From Clostridia bacterium (GTDB lineage: Bacteria > Bacillota > Clostridia > Oscillospirales > Acutalibacteraceae), in NCBI GenBank assembly GCA_017516485.1, contig JAFXCH010000043.1, positions 1 to 63,988 of the forward strand: a stretch of 63,988 nt of DNA, written 5' to 3'. Below are positions 6,279 to 15,984 of the stretch, piece by piece. How positions within the stretch are numbered: position 1 is the stretch's first letter; each line of letters starts with the position of its first letter. The notes beneath the pieces were generated by a model. It saw only the letters and a list, made by a program, of their open reading frames with translations, did no database searches and had not been told where the DNA came from. The position numbers and the translations under genes are program-made.

Positions 6279-8276
6279 ATGACTCTCAGAAGAATATGTG
6301 CTGTTGTTTTATGTCTTCTTACTTTATTCGGTATAACGGCAAATGCCGTTTCTGCACCTGACAGTGAAGAGCAAAACGCTGTCGGCGAAATCAATCCCTC
6401 AACCTGGGCTGCGGTTGACGGTCTGGGTCGTACCCTTTCTATGGGTGACGATGTAGGCTGCAAGAAGCAGGATAAATATGTTGCCATGTTTTACTGGACG
6501 TGGCACTACCCGTGGATAAATGACCACGAGCCGATTACAACAGGCAGCGTGCTCGACAAATACCCCGAAGCGGTAAACGATTGGGACCACCCTGCATGGG
6601 GTGGCACCTATGACGGCAGACCGTATTTCTGGGATGAGCCTCTTTACGGCTTCTATACAAATACGGATGAGTACATTCTGCGTAAGCACGCGGAGCTGCT
6701 TGCCGATGCGGATATTGACGTTGTTTTCTTTGACACAACAAACTCAACCCTTGTGTTTACCGAGGCTTATGAAACTCTGCTCAAGGTGTGGAGCGAAGCA
6801 AGGGCAGACGGTGTCGATGCTCCCGACGTTTCTTTTATTCTCAATTTCGGCGGTGCAGATGAGACCCGCACACAGCTCTATGATATTTACGATAATCTCT
6901 ACAGCAAGGGCAGATACAGCGACTTCTGGTTTATGTGGGATGATAAGCCCATGCTTATGGCGGATGTTGCTTCGCTTGACCTTACGGTAAAAAAAGACAG
7001 AGAGATTTTTAACTTCTTCACCTTCCGCGATAACGAATCTACATACTTTGCGAGCGACACAGGATATTTTAAGGATACGTGGGGCTGGTGCTCCGATTAT
7101 CCGCAGACGAAATTCGGCAAAAAGCTTTTCGGCGGCACTGAAGAAATCTGCGTTTCCGTTGCACAGAATGCCAATGAAAGCGGACTTATTGCGATGAACA
7201 GTCCTGTCGGCACAGTGCAGGGCAGAAGCTTCACCGACGGCGATTATTCATACTCTTACACCTACGGCGGTAAAGAAATAACCGTTGATAAAAATATTGA
7301 GAATTCCCTGCTTTACGGCCTTAATTTCCAGCAGCAGTGGGACTATGCTATTGCGCAGGACCCCGAAATTATATTTGTTACGGGCTTCAACGAGTGGATT
7401 GCAGGCAGATTTGAAAACTGGATGGAAACCGAAAATGCCTTCCCCGACCAGTTCAGCCCTGAGTACAGCCGCGATATTGAGCCGAGTGCAGGTGTACTAA
7501 AAGACCATTATTACTATCAGCTTGTCGAGAATGTCCGCAGATTTAAGGGTGCGGATGCTCTGCCGAAAACCGATGCAAACAAAACGATTGATATAAACGG
7601 CTCTGTTTCACAGTGGAACAGTGTGCTCCCCGAGTACAATCACTATGAGGGCGGCGTAAACCGTGACAGTGCAGGCTGGAAGGGGTATCACTACAAAAAC
7701 GATACATTCCGCAATGATATTGTCCAGGCAAAGGTCGCTTATGATGATAACAATGTTTATTTCTATGTAAGAACAGCCGATGACCTCACTCCGTCAACCG
7801 ACCCCGACTGGATGCGGCTGCTTATCGATACCGACACAAGCGGTGTGTCATCCAACTGGGAGGGCTTTGAGTTCCTTGTAAACAGAGAATCCCCGAAGAA
7901 CGGCAAGGCAACCCTCGAAAAATCCCTCGGCGGTGTCGAGTTTGAAGAGGTATGTAAGGTCGATTACTCCGTAAACGGCAACGTGCTTCAGCTTGCAGTG
8001 CCCAGAACAGCACTCGGACTTACCGGTGAAGATGTAAAATTCAACTTCAAGTGGTCGGATAATCTGCTGGGTGCAGACGCAACCGCATTTTATCAGAACG
8101 GCGATGCCGCACCGGGCGGCAGATTTGCCTTTGTATTCGACAGCACCGCTACAGGCGAAACCGAAGAGCCGACCGACAGCGGTAACAGCTTCTTCGATTT
8201 CTTCGATATGGTGATGCAGAAATTTGCAACTGCTTTTATCGATATCAGAAAATTCCTCAACAACATTTTCAGATAA
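6279..8276 (+). CDS. Secreted GH99/GH71-like glycosidase with CBM9-like domain
   Basis: 665 residues. A signal peptide (about 1-26, cleavage near AVSA) precedes a TIM-barrel-like region (about 55-420): FYWTWHYPWI, a strand DIDVVFFDTTNS, and near the end FVTGFNEWIAGRF, an Asn-Glu-Trp motif placed as in GH71/GH99-type barrels. Residues about 435-600 look like a CBM9-type sandwich (IDINGSVSQWN ... AYDDNNVYFYVRTAD). The C-terminus is a short linker plus an aromatic amphipathic tail (SFFDFFDMVMQKFATAF...). GH99 enzymes act on alpha-mannosides; the exact substrate here is not deducible. GGGGA-type RBS; monocistronic. Confidence 0.65.
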   Translation: MTLRRICAVVLCLLTLFGITANAVSAPDSEEQNAVGEINPSTWAAVDGLGRTLSMGDDVGCKKQDKYVAMFYWTWHYPWINDHEPITTGSVLDKYPEAVNDWDHPAWGGTYDGRPYFWDEPLYGFYTNTDEYILRKHAELLADADIDVVFFDTTNSTLVFTEAYETLLKVWSEARADGVDAPDVSFILNFGGADETRTQLYDIYDNLYSKGRYSDFWFMWDDKPMLMADVASLDLTVKKDREIFNFFTFRDNESTYFASDTGYFKDTWGWCSDYPQTKFGKKLFGGTEEICVSVAQNANESGLIAMNSPVGTVQGRSFTDGDYSYSYTYGGKEITVDKNIENSLLYGLNFQQQWDYAIAQDPEIIFVTGFNEWIAGRFENWMETENAFPDQFSPEYSRDIEPSAGVLKDHYYYQLVENVRRFKGADALPKTDANKTIDINGSVSQWNSVLPEYNHYEGGVNRDSAGWKGYHYKNDTFRNDIVQAKVAYDDNNVYFYVRTADDLTPSTDPDWMRLLIDTDTSGVSSNWEGFEFLVNRESPKNGKATLEKSLGGVEFEEVCKVDYSVNGNVLQLAVPRTALGLTGEDVKFNFKWSDNLLGADATAFYQNGDAAPGGRFAFVFDSTATGETEEPTDSGNSFFDFFDMVMQKFATAFIDIRKFLNNIFR

Positions 8277-8280
8277 TATT

Positions 8281-8318
8281 AAAAACGGCAGAAGATTTAA
8301 TCGTCTTCTGCCGTTTTT
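8281..8318. terminator. Bidirectional terminator
   Basis: A 15-bp stem (AAAAACGGCAGAAGA and its complement) carries A/T runs on both sides, between two convergent genes. Confidence 0.92.
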
Positions 8319-8331
8319 ATGTTGTTTGTTT

Positions 8332-9966
8332 TTATTCTGTTACGTAATAATATACGTTTTCTTCCGTTAACGCATAGTAGTTGTCACTGCTGCTTGACAT
8401 TCTTTCATCAGGACAATATATATCAAGTGCTTCTTTGAATTCCTCGAGTGAAACTTCAACTTCGTTGGATTTGTATGTAGGCTCCTGAGATTCCGGTATA
8501 CCGGCGGCATCGTTAAAGCCTGTCCATATACAAACTCCCGTACCGTTTGCAATTTCATAAGTTTGAATAGTGGTAATTCCCATACCCGTATACATTGAAC
8601 AAATCAAATTTTCGCGTTCAACATAATTTATTTCACCGTATCCTCCGCCGCTGCATACAAACACAACTTCGCCGTCGTAGTAAGTATAAACTGCAGCTCC
8701 TGCTGCGTGGGGTGCGTATTCGGGCATTATACCGACAATAAGCTCCGGGATATCGTCATTGTCAATATAGCAAAGCGCAAAGCCCCTGCCTTCTATGGTG
8801 TCATACGTAAGTTGGAAGTTACCGTCAAGCAGAAACTCGCGGTAAGCATTTACCCAGTCACCTGTTACGTTCGTAGTATCGTCTGTTGTGGTGTCATTGT
8901 CGTCGGTTGCTTTTGAGACAGAAAACCTTGTAGGTGAATCGCCGCTTAAGACATCGCCGACAAGCTGTCCTTTAAGGTTTATAAACACATAGGTCGAAGG
9001 CTTTTCAATCCATTCGGTTGCATTGAAACTGTAAGTGTCGGAAGTTTCATCATATACAACGTCCATATAATACTTTCCGCTCTGGGCATTGTTTTGCCCC
9101 GGAAGATTATAAAAATCAAACAAAGCCTTACACTGTTCATCTTCCATATAAACAGTTAAAGTCAAACCTGTTTCGCCTTGTCCTGCGAAATAAGAGCCTT
9201 TATATGTTCCTATCAGCTCTTTGTATTCCTGAGGAGCAGAATCCGATTCGTCATCTGTTGTCGGCTCTTCTTCGTCCGAAGGAATTTCAACGGGGTCATC
9301 ACCGGGCTTTGAATCGAGGTCAACAGAGCCGATTGCCTCGTCGTCATCGTTGTCAACGGTTACCTTGATAACAACCTTTGACGGTGCGTCGTCATCATCC
9401 TCGTCGTTTTCGTCCGTATCGGTGTCTGCTTCGTAGTCGGTATCTTCCGAAAAATCAAGCGTTGTTTCAGGCTCTTCGTCGGTATTGTCTTCGAGTGTGA
9501 TTATGTATTCGCCGTCTTTCTCGAAATCGATATGGTAGACGGGGTCTGTTGACGTATCGTCAATTATGATTTTTGTCTGCTTGAAAAGCTCGCTCTTGAG
9601 AATTCCGCCGTAGAGCACACGTTCAACCTTGATGCTGTAATCTGTTGACGGGAAATCCTCTTCATCGAAAACGACAAAATCCGTTTCTGTTTTGAGTACG
9701 GGAAAATCGGTTATGTATTCTTCGGCTTCGATTTCATTCTTGTACATAATATTGTCGGCGATGAAAAGACCGCTGACCGCCAATATAATAACGGCAAGCA
9801 CTGCGGCGGTTATTTTAATGCCGAGGTTCTTTTTCTTCTTTTTTGCCTTTTTTGGGGGCTGTGTATTTACGGGAGGCTGCGGATATACAGCAACCGATGT
9901 GCCGCATACAGGGCAGTTTGTTGCCTCGGGCTTTAATTCACTACCGCATACAGGACAAAAACTCAT
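8332..9966 (-). CDS. Zinc-ribbon, single-pass membrane protein with acidic linker
   Basis: About 544 residues from ATG9966; AAGGAGAG lies just upstream, and a longer reading to 10047 has no such site. The N-terminus is a zinc ribbon (CPVCGSEL ... CPVCGT), a Pro/Lys spacer (KKAKKKKKN), one transmembrane helix (about 52-72), then an extracytoplasmic part. That part is very acidic in the middle (long Asp/Glu/Thr run), followed by a beta-rich domain (about 250-350) and a C-terminal globular region with IDNDDIPELIVGI. This layout is common in Clostridia of unknown role; some sense envelope stress. Convergent with the GH99-like gene. Confidence 0.75.
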   Translation of the reverse strand: MSFCPVCGSELKPEATNCPVCGTSVAVYPQPPVNTQPPKKAKKKKKNLGIKITAAVLAVIILAVSGLFIADNIMYKNEIEAEEYITDFPVLKTETDFVVFDEEDFPSTDYSIKVERVLYGGILKSELFKQTKIIIDDTSTDPVYHIDFEKDGEYIITLEDNTDEEPETTLDFSEDTDYEADTDTDENDEDDDDAPSKVVIKVTVDNDDDEAIGSVDLDSKPGDDPVEIPSDEEEPTTDDESDSAPQEYKELIGTYKGSYFAGQGETGLTLTVYMEDEQCKALFDFYNLPGQNNAQSGKYYMDVVYDETSDTYSFNATEWIEKPSTYVFINLKGQLVGDVLSGDSPTRFSVSKATDDNDTTTDDTTNVTGDWVNAYREFLLDGNFQLTYDTIEGRGFALCYIDNDDIPELIVGIMPEYAPHAAGAAVYTYYDGEVVFVCSGGGYGEINYVERENLICSMYTGMGITTIQTYEIANGTGVCIWTGFNDAAGIPESQEPTYKSNEVEVSLEEFKEALDIYCPDERMSSSSDNYYALTEENVYYYVTE

Positions 9967-9998
9967 ATTTTTCTCTCCTTGAGTTAAACGGATATATA

Positions 9999-11465
9999 TT
10001 ATTTGTAAACAATTGTAATATCTTCGGGCAGACCGTAGTAGCGGCAAAAACGCTTTGTGAAATTCTCGGAATAGTCCTCTGTGTCGATAGCATAAGCAAA
10101 GGTACGGAACGGTGTGGGTTCAAATACTATTGTGGTTTCTCCGCTTGCAATCTGCTCTCTTGCAGATTCAACCTTGTGCTTCTGACCTGTATAAACTATC
10201 GCATAGCATACCAGATCAACCGCAAGTACAGCGCAAAGAACGGCGCTTGCCGCTTTGATATATGCGGGCTTTTCGGTGAGCTTTATCTGTGAATAAAGTT
10301 CGTGGACTATCAGTATTACAATAAAGTAAGCGCCTACATAGCAACGCGGTCCTATAGGGTAAACCAGTGCGAGAGGGCCGCAGAGAAGAAGCAGTAAACC
10401 GGTGTAAATTGCAAGCTTTGGTGCACACTGTTTTACACACTTCAATACTGTTAAACCTGTTGCAAAAACAAATATAACAAGTGCAACTCCGAGCAGATAC
10501 CAGACTTTTTTGAAATCTCTTATAACAACGAAGGCCAAACCGTAAGCAAGCAGGGTCAGCACGCAAAGTGAAAACAATACTTTGATTGCCGTACGGCTGC
10601 GTACCGATTCAGGTCTGTTTTGCCTGTACAGTACGAACAAAACAATAACAAGTGCGATAATTGCAGGTATGCTTGTCAAAACAAAGTAATGAGAAACTTC
10701 GCCGAAAAGATTTTTTACTGCAGTAATTACGGTGCCGAAAAGTGAATCCGAGCCGGTTTGCAGTGACTGATATGTATCTTCCTTGTTCAGCACTCTTGCA
10801 TATATACCGTTGGTGAACATTATAACTGCGCCTGCAATACAAGCGGCAAAATATACAACGGCGGCAATATCTATGTGGCGTTTTTTCTTGCTGAGTGCGA
10901 TTACGGCACAGGCCGATACAGCAATCGTAAACAGTGTATAAGTTTCCATAAAAAGCTGACCTGCAACACCTGCTGCGGCAAGGAAAATTACACGCAAAAT
11001 CTTCGAGGAAGTTTTATCGGGATTCACAAAAATCAGCATATACATCGCTGATGCTATAATCAGTGCCGAAAGATAGTAGTTTGAAAATCCTGCCGTCCAG
11101 ACATAGCCCTGAATAAAAAGAGGAGACGGAATTACCAGCAAAATTGACGTAACAATACTTAAAAGCAGATTTTTGTTGGCTGATATCTTGTCGGTTATGA
11201 AAACAACAAGTGTCAGCGTTGCCGCTTTTATAAAAGGCAGGATCAACGTGATACGGGTTAATGCAAAGGCAAAAAAGTTGCCGAGATATCTGCCGTTATA
11301 GTTGGCAAAACCTCTTTTGAATAAAGTGAGTCCGTCTTTGGTTGCCCAGCCGAAATCGTCGGCAGATGGCGGAAACAGAAAGGCAATAAGCGTTACTGAG
11401 GCAAACAGTGCTATATATAACACTGTTTGTCTGCGTAGGTTGCCTGTTGAAAATTTTGTTTTCAT
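9999..11465 (-). CDS. Polytopic membrane protein, DUF6056-like (GT-C type)
   Basis: 488 residues with about 11-12 membrane helices. The first loop carries SADDFGWATKDG and NGRYLGNFFAF, the Asp-Asp and Asn-Gly-Arg signature seen in DUF6056-type and related GT-C proteins, where the acidic pair is thought to be catalytic. The C-terminal extracytoplasmic tail is short. A role in moving sugars from a lipid carrier to a cell-surface polymer is plausible given the polysaccharide genes at 13-41 kb, but is inferred. It lies 9 bases after the UPF0210 gene on the same strand. Confidence 0.7.
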   Translation of the reverse strand: MKTKFSTGNLRRQTVLYIALFASVTLIAFLFPPSADDFGWATKDGLTLFKRGFANYNGRYLGNFFAFALTRITLILPFIKAATLTLVVFITDKISANKNLLLSIVTSILLVIPSPLFIQGYVWTAGFSNYYLSALIIASAMYMLIFVNPDKTSSKILRVIFLAAAGVAGQLFMETYTLFTIAVSACAVIALSKKKRHIDIAAVVYFAACIAGAVIMFTNGIYARVLNKEDTYQSLQTGSDSLFGTVITAVKNLFGEVSHYFVLTSIPAIIALVIVLFVLYRQNRPESVRSRTAIKVLFSLCVLTLLAYGLAFVVIRDFKKVWYLLGVALVIFVFATGLTVLKCVKQCAPKLAIYTGLLLLLCGPLALVYPIGPRCYVGAYFIVILIVHELYSQIKLTEKPAYIKAASAVLCAVLAVDLVCYAIVYTGQKHKVESAREQIASGETTIVFEPTPFRTFAYAIDTEDYSENFTKRFCRYYGLPEDITIVYK

Positions 11466-11474
11466 TTTCTTATC

Positions 11475-12836
11475 TCAATTCTTAAGACTCTGCATCGGCG
11501 CAGGAATTCTGCCGCCGCGTGAAATAAACTTGGCAGGGGATATCATATTTACATCCATAACAGGGCCGCCGCCGAGAAGACCGCCGAAGTCAAGCTCGTC
11601 GCCGACCTTTTTACCGATTGCGGGAATTACACGCACGGCTGTAGTCTTGCTGTTTACCATACCGATAGCAGCTTCGTCGGCAATAATTGCGGCAATAACC
11701 TCTGCAGGTGTGTCACCGGGAATATTAATCATATCAAGACCGACAGAGCAGACAGCAGTCATAGCCTCAAGTCGCTCAAGGTTGAGTGCACCGCTTCTTG
11801 CAGCATCAATCATACCGGCGTCCTCGGTAACGGGAATGAATGCACCCGAAAGACCGCCTACGTGAGAAGATGCCATAATGCCGCCCTTCTTGACAGCATC
11901 ATTAAGCAGAGCAAGTGCAGCGGTAGTGCCGTGACAGCCGCATTGCTCAAGTCCCATTTCCTCAAGGATATGGGCAACCGAATCACCTACTGCGGGTGTC
12001 GGAGCAAGTGAAAGGTCAACAATGCCGAAGGGTACACCGAGTCTGTCGGATGCTTCGCGTGCTACGAGCTGACCTACACGTGTGATTTTGAACGCAGTCT
12101 TTTTAACAACATCGGCAACATCTGTAAGGTTGCCGTCGGGAATCTTCTTGAGTGCAGTGCTTACAACACCGGGGCCTGAAACGCCGACATTAATTACGCA
12201 GTCAGGCTCACCTGCACCGTGGAATGCGCCTGCCATAAAGGGGTTGTCTTCGGGTGCATTACAGAATACAACAAGCTTTGCAGGGCCGATACAGCCCTTG
12301 TCTGCGGTTGCTTTTGCGGCTTCGACAACCGTCTGACCCATAAGGGCGACAGCGTCCATATTTATACCTGCTTTTGTCGAGCCGATATTAACACTCGAGC
12401 AGATATGCTCAGTTACTGCAAGTGCTTCGGGGATGCTGCGTATAAGTGCTTCATCACCTGCGGCAAAGCCCTTGTGTACAAGTGCGGAGTAACCGCCGAT
12501 AAAGTTAACACCTACCGTCTGAGCGGCACGCTCAAGAGCCTTTGCATACTCAACCGGATTGCCGCCCGATCAAGCGGAAACCATAGCAATCGGCGTTACG
12601 GAAATACGCTTGTTGATAATCGGAATACCGTATTCCTTCTCAATCTGCTCACCTGTAGCAACAAGCTTTTCGGCTCTGCGTGTTATTTTGTCGTAAATTT
12701 TGTCACAGCTTCTTTTGATGTCGCTGTCACAGCAGTCGAGCAATGAAATGCCCATAGTAATAGTGCGTATGTCGAGGTGCTCTTCCTCAATCATCGCAAT
12801 AGTTTCGAGTATATCACTGATATTCATCATAGCCAT
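11475..12836 (-). pseudogene. UPF0210 (PFL family) gene interrupted by an in-frame TGA
   Basis: The two halves form one uninterrupted frame of about 453 codons apart from TGA at 12570-12572. The N-terminal half has [20 protein letters not shown] and ends [14 protein letters not shown]. The reading continues after the TGA as [16 protein letters not shown], then [15 protein letters not shown], and [21 protein letters not shown], all family hallmarks, to the usual end [16 protein letters not shown]. Either it is a recent nonsense mutation or assembly error, or the TGA is read through. An ATG at 12359 would give only the C-terminal 294 residues. The family pairs with the ACT protein next door; its biochemical role is unknown. 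Confidence 0.9.
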
Positions 12837-12853
12837 AGCTGTTTTCCGCCTTT

Positions 12854-13123
12854 TCAGATTCTGTGCATTGAGTTGAAGATATCCTCGTGCATTACGTGGA
12901 TTTTGAGGTTTCTTTCCTCACCGTATGCCTTGAGCTTGTCGGAAAAATCGGTGAATTCAAGGTTCATTGCTGCGGTTTCGACAAGCATAATCATACAGAA
13001 CATATCCTGAAGAATTGTCTGCGAAACGTCGACAACATTTACATCGTGCTCTGCACAAAAGGTTGAAACCTTTGCAAGAATACCCACGGTATCCTTACCG
13101 ACTACGGTAATTACTGCTCTCAT
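12854..13123 (-). CDS. ACT-domain protein (UPF0237)
   Basis: 89 residues, a single ACT domain: [20 protein letters not shown] (strand, glycine turn, helix), then [18 protein letters not shown] domains bind amino acids; UPF0237 resembles GcvR. It lies 17 bases before the UPF0210 gene, the standard pair in Firmicutes, with GGAGGT upstream of the start. Cytosolic; ligand unknown. Confidence 0.93.
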   Translation of the reverse strand: MRAVITVVGKDTVGILAKVSTFCAEHDVNVVDVSQTILQDMFCMIMLVETAAMNLEFTDFSDKLKAYGEERNLKIHVMHEDIFNSMHRI

Positions 13124-13155
13124 TTTTATGTACCTCCGTTTATATATGTTGAGAT

Positions 13156-14250
13156 TTATTTTTTTGCTTTTGCTTTTTCAAGCGTGTTGTTTGCGTATGC
13201 TTTTATTGTTTGATTTCTGTCCTTTATCTGATGTAAAGTCGGCTCACCGGTGCAGGTTATTACTGACTGTTGAGCTATCTTTCGTATGGTTACGGATGCG
13301 TGGCTTTTGTCCATATAAAGGTCAAGGTTTTCTACGTAACTTTCTGCCTGCAGGTCGCACAGATGTATGTTATCGTACTTTGCGGCAAAAACGGCAATTT
13401 TCTCACGCAGGGCGAAAATTGCCTCAAGCTGTTTGCTGTCTTTATCTGCCCAGTAAAGCGATGAGTAAGGCGGAAGATAGATTATAATTTCTTCGTCCGA
13501 ATCAAGCTTGCCTGCAAGCTGACCGAGGAAATAATCCATATTTGCAAGTGCGTTATCGCTGAAAACAGTGGTGTTGCCGTCGTTGAAAACAACGGTATTG
13601 CTGTTGAAGTTATCAATCAGTGCATCCTCGCCGGGAGGATTGAGCTCATTCCAGCAGCCTGCTGAGTTTATGTCGGTTGCATTTTCAAAAGAGCCTTTAA
13701 ATGATTCCGGCAGAGGAATATTGAGAGCTTCTACTGCGGTAAGTGCGAGCTGAAGAGGAATAAAGCGAAACCATGTTTCGTAGCCTAACAGATATTTGAA
13801 CTGTGATAATCCGCTCGGTTCATACATATATTCGGGGAATCTGCCGCAATTAGGCTCGACGGATTCGCTTGCAGCGAAGCGGTGAAGGTCTATGTTGATG
13901 ATGTATTTTTTTGCATTGCTCTGCTCCTGCGTGTTGTTGTAAAGCCAGAGCAGCTCGCCCGGCTCCAATGCACCGAGTGCAAGTTTGAGAGGTTTGCACT
14001 CAAGCTGCGAAGCGATTTCCGATGCATTGAAATTCTGAACCATTGAAGAGCCGATTATAACGCAGTCGTAATCTGCTGTTCGGATTGCGGGTGCTGTTGA
14101 GTAGATCGGGCTGAAATAGCGCACACCGTTTGTGTTTGATCGGTAGACGTTCTGAGGGTCAAGAATATAAGCCGCGGCACATAAAACGCCCGTAGCGGTA
14201 ATAAAAAAGCTTAACAGCAAACATATAAATTTAACTGCTTTGTTTTTCAT
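13156..14250 (-). CDS. AlgJ/AlgX-like SGNH protein, partner of MBOAT
   Basis: 364 residues with one N-terminal membrane anchor (about 7-28). The extracytoplasmic domain has the SGNH block I motif VIIGSSMVQNF (Ser near residue 69), a mid-domain INIDLHRF, and DKSHAS near the C-terminus as the likely catalytic Asp/His segment. Such proteins sit beside AlgI/DltB-type O-acyltransferases and pass acetyl groups to surface polysaccharide. The start overlaps the RBS region directly after the MBOAT stop (GAGGAAAG), so the pair is translationally linked. Neighbouring polysaccharide genes fit this role. Confidence 0.8.
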   Translation of the reverse strand: MKNKAVKFICLLLSFFITATGVLCAAAYILDPQNVYRSNTNGVRYFSPIYSTAPAIRTADYDCVIIGSSMVQNFNASEIASQLECKPLKLALGALEPGELLWLYNNTQEQSNAKKYIINIDLHRFAASESVEPNCGRFPEYMYEPSGLSQFKYLLGYETWFRFIPLQLALTAVEALNIPLPESFKGSFENATDINSAGCWNELNPPGEDALIDNFNSNTVVFNDGNTTVFSDNALANMDYFLGQLAGKLDSDEEIIIYLPPYSSLYWADKDSKQLEAIFALREKIAVFAAKYDNIHLCDLQAESYVENLDLYMDKSHASVTIRKIAQQSVITCTGEPTLHQIKDRNQTIKAYANNTLEKAKAKK

Positions 14251-14264
14251 TCAGAACACTTTCC

Positions 14265-15695
14265 TCAAAAATTGAAATAGATGAATACGGCCGAGCGGGA
14301 CATACAAAGCACCGAGATTGCAAGCATTGCGGCTGTTATTATCGCACGCTTGGGGGTGAGCTTGAGCTCGTCGATAAATTGAGAGGTGCTTTTTTCTTTA
14401 AGCATTATTGCAAAGCATATTACAACAGCGATAAAGGCGAGGGCGATTGCGGCAAAATTCGGCACGCCGAATACGCCGTTTGTAAGGAGTTTGCTGAAGT
14501 TGCCGAGACCGAGGTCTGAAACAGTGAACATCTGCCCGAAAATATTAAATGCCTGATCGATACTTTTTGCACGGAATATAACAAACGCAAAAACGATGAA
14601 ATTAAATGTGAAAACACGTCTGATAAAGGTTGGTATTTTTGACAGAAGCTTCGGGCAGCAATCCTCTATAATTCTCGCAACACCGTGAGCGATTCCCCAC
14701 AGAACAAAGGTCCACGATGCACCGTGCCATATACCGCTGACGAGGAAAACAATGAATAGATTAATCTTTTTTCTGAGCTTGCCTTTTCTGTTGCCGCCGA
14801 GAGGAATGTAAATAAGCTCCGAAAGAGTCCTGCCCAGAGTGATGTGCCAGCGTTGCCACATTTCGGTTATACTTGCCGACCTGAGAGGTGTGCGGAAGTT
14901 TATGGGCAGGTCGTAATTGAACATTTTGCCCAGACCTATTGCCATTTCGGAATAGCCTGAAAAATCGAAATAAATCTGGAAAGTATAGGCGAACGCCGTA
15001 ACCCACATCGGAAGCATACCCATAGGATTTGATGCGGCAAAGCCATTGTTTACAATCAGTGCAAGTTCATCGGCAATAATGAGCTTTTTGAAAAGGCCGT
15101 AAGTAAAAACAGACAGTCCTGTCGCAAGGTTTTCTGTGTTGAGGAAACGTTTTCGGTCGTCTTCAATCTGCGGTACAAGCTCATCGTAAAGCACTATGGG
15201 ACCTGCAATAAGCTGTGGGAAGAAAGAAACGAAAAGCGTGTAATCAATAAAATTGAGTTTTTTGTTATCTGTTCTGAGTGTTCTGAGCTGAAAAGACAGC
15301 TGTTGAAAGGTGAAAAAACTTATGCCCAGAGGTATCAGTATGCCTTTGAGCGGTATATCGGTTGAAGCAATAGTGTTTATTGTGTCAACGGTAAAATCGT
15401 AGTATTTATAGTAGCCTATCAGACCGACATTGAAGGCTACCGACACAGCAAACAGAGCTTTTTTGACAGCCTCTGATTTGCTTCCCAGCGAGAATTTTGC
15501 CAGAATAAAATTCACTGCGATTGAAGCGGATATAATCAAAAAATAACTCCACTCAAAATACGAATAAAAAAATAGAGAGGCAGCGGCGAGAAAGGTGCGC
15601 TGAGGATACGGATTTTTGATTTTGGACAGTGCAAAATACACGACCGCCGTTATTGGCAGAAACGCAAAAATAAACTCGTAAGACGAAAATAACAT
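14265..15695 (-). CDS. MBOAT O-acyltransferase, AlgI/DltB-like
   Basis: About 476 residues from ATG15695 (MLFSSYEFIFAFLP, the usual AlgI-type N-terminus), with 10-12 membrane helices. Conserved MBOAT features: the FQQLSFQLRT segment, SFFPQLIAGPIV, DFSGYSEMAIGLGKM, FRTPLRSASITEMWQRWHITL and the catalytic-histidine region SGIWHGASWTFVLWGIAHG. It moves acetyl groups across the membrane for polymer O-acetylation together with the SGNH partner. AAGGAG lies 13 bases upstream, a long spacing. Confidence 0.93.
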   Translation of the reverse strand: MLFSSYEFIFAFLPITAVVYFALSKIKNPYPQRTFLAAASLFFYSYFEWSYFLIISASIAVNFILAKFSLGSKSEAVKKALFAVSVAFNVGLIGYYKYYDFTVDTINTIASTDIPLKGILIPLGISFFTFQQLSFQLRTLRTDNKKLNFIDYTLFVSFFPQLIAGPIVLYDELVPQIEDDRKRFLNTENLATGLSVFTYGLFKKLIIADELALIVNNGFAASNPMGMLPMWVTAFAYTFQIYFDFSGYSEMAIGLGKMFNYDLPINFRTPLRSASITEMWQRWHITLGRTLSELIYIPLGGNRKGKLRKKINLFIVFLVSGIWHGASWTFVLWGIAHGVARIIEDCCPKLLSKIPTFIRRVFTFNFIVFAFVIFRAKSIDQAFNIFGQMFTVSDLGLGNFSKLLTNGVFGVPNFAAIALAFIAVVICFAIMLKEKSTSQFIDELKLTPKRAIITAAMLAISVLCMSRSAVFIYFNF

Positions 15696-15894
15696 AAGCC
15701 GTATGCCGCTCCTTTCTTGCAAATTTACATAATAAACCAAATTATATTTTATCACATATAAAATAATAAAGCAACACTTTTAAAGCAAACTTTCTTATTG
15801 CCTTTGTGCGCGTGATATTGCCGCAAAACACAAAAGAGGACAGAGATTACAAAAATTACCTTGAAAAAAGTTTATTTGATATTGATAAAAAAGA

Positions 15895-15923
15895 TTGACA
15901 AAATACAGTTTAAAATTTATCAT
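15895..15923 (+). promoter_or_regulatory. Promoter of the exopolysaccharide regulatory operon
   Basis: TTGACA (15895-15900), 17-base spacer, TATCAT (15918-15923). A second TATAAT at 15924-15929 is too far from the -35. It heads the 15985-20517 operon. Confidence 0.65.
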
Positions 15924-15984
15924 TATAATGTGTTTTAATATCTTATTTTAAGTAATCGGTTTTATTGCGAGGGGGGAATGAGGG

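Noticed and set aside
15895-15929. TTGACA with TATAAT at 15924 as the promoter pair
   Set aside because: Spacer would be 23 bases; TATCAT at 17 bases is the better -10.
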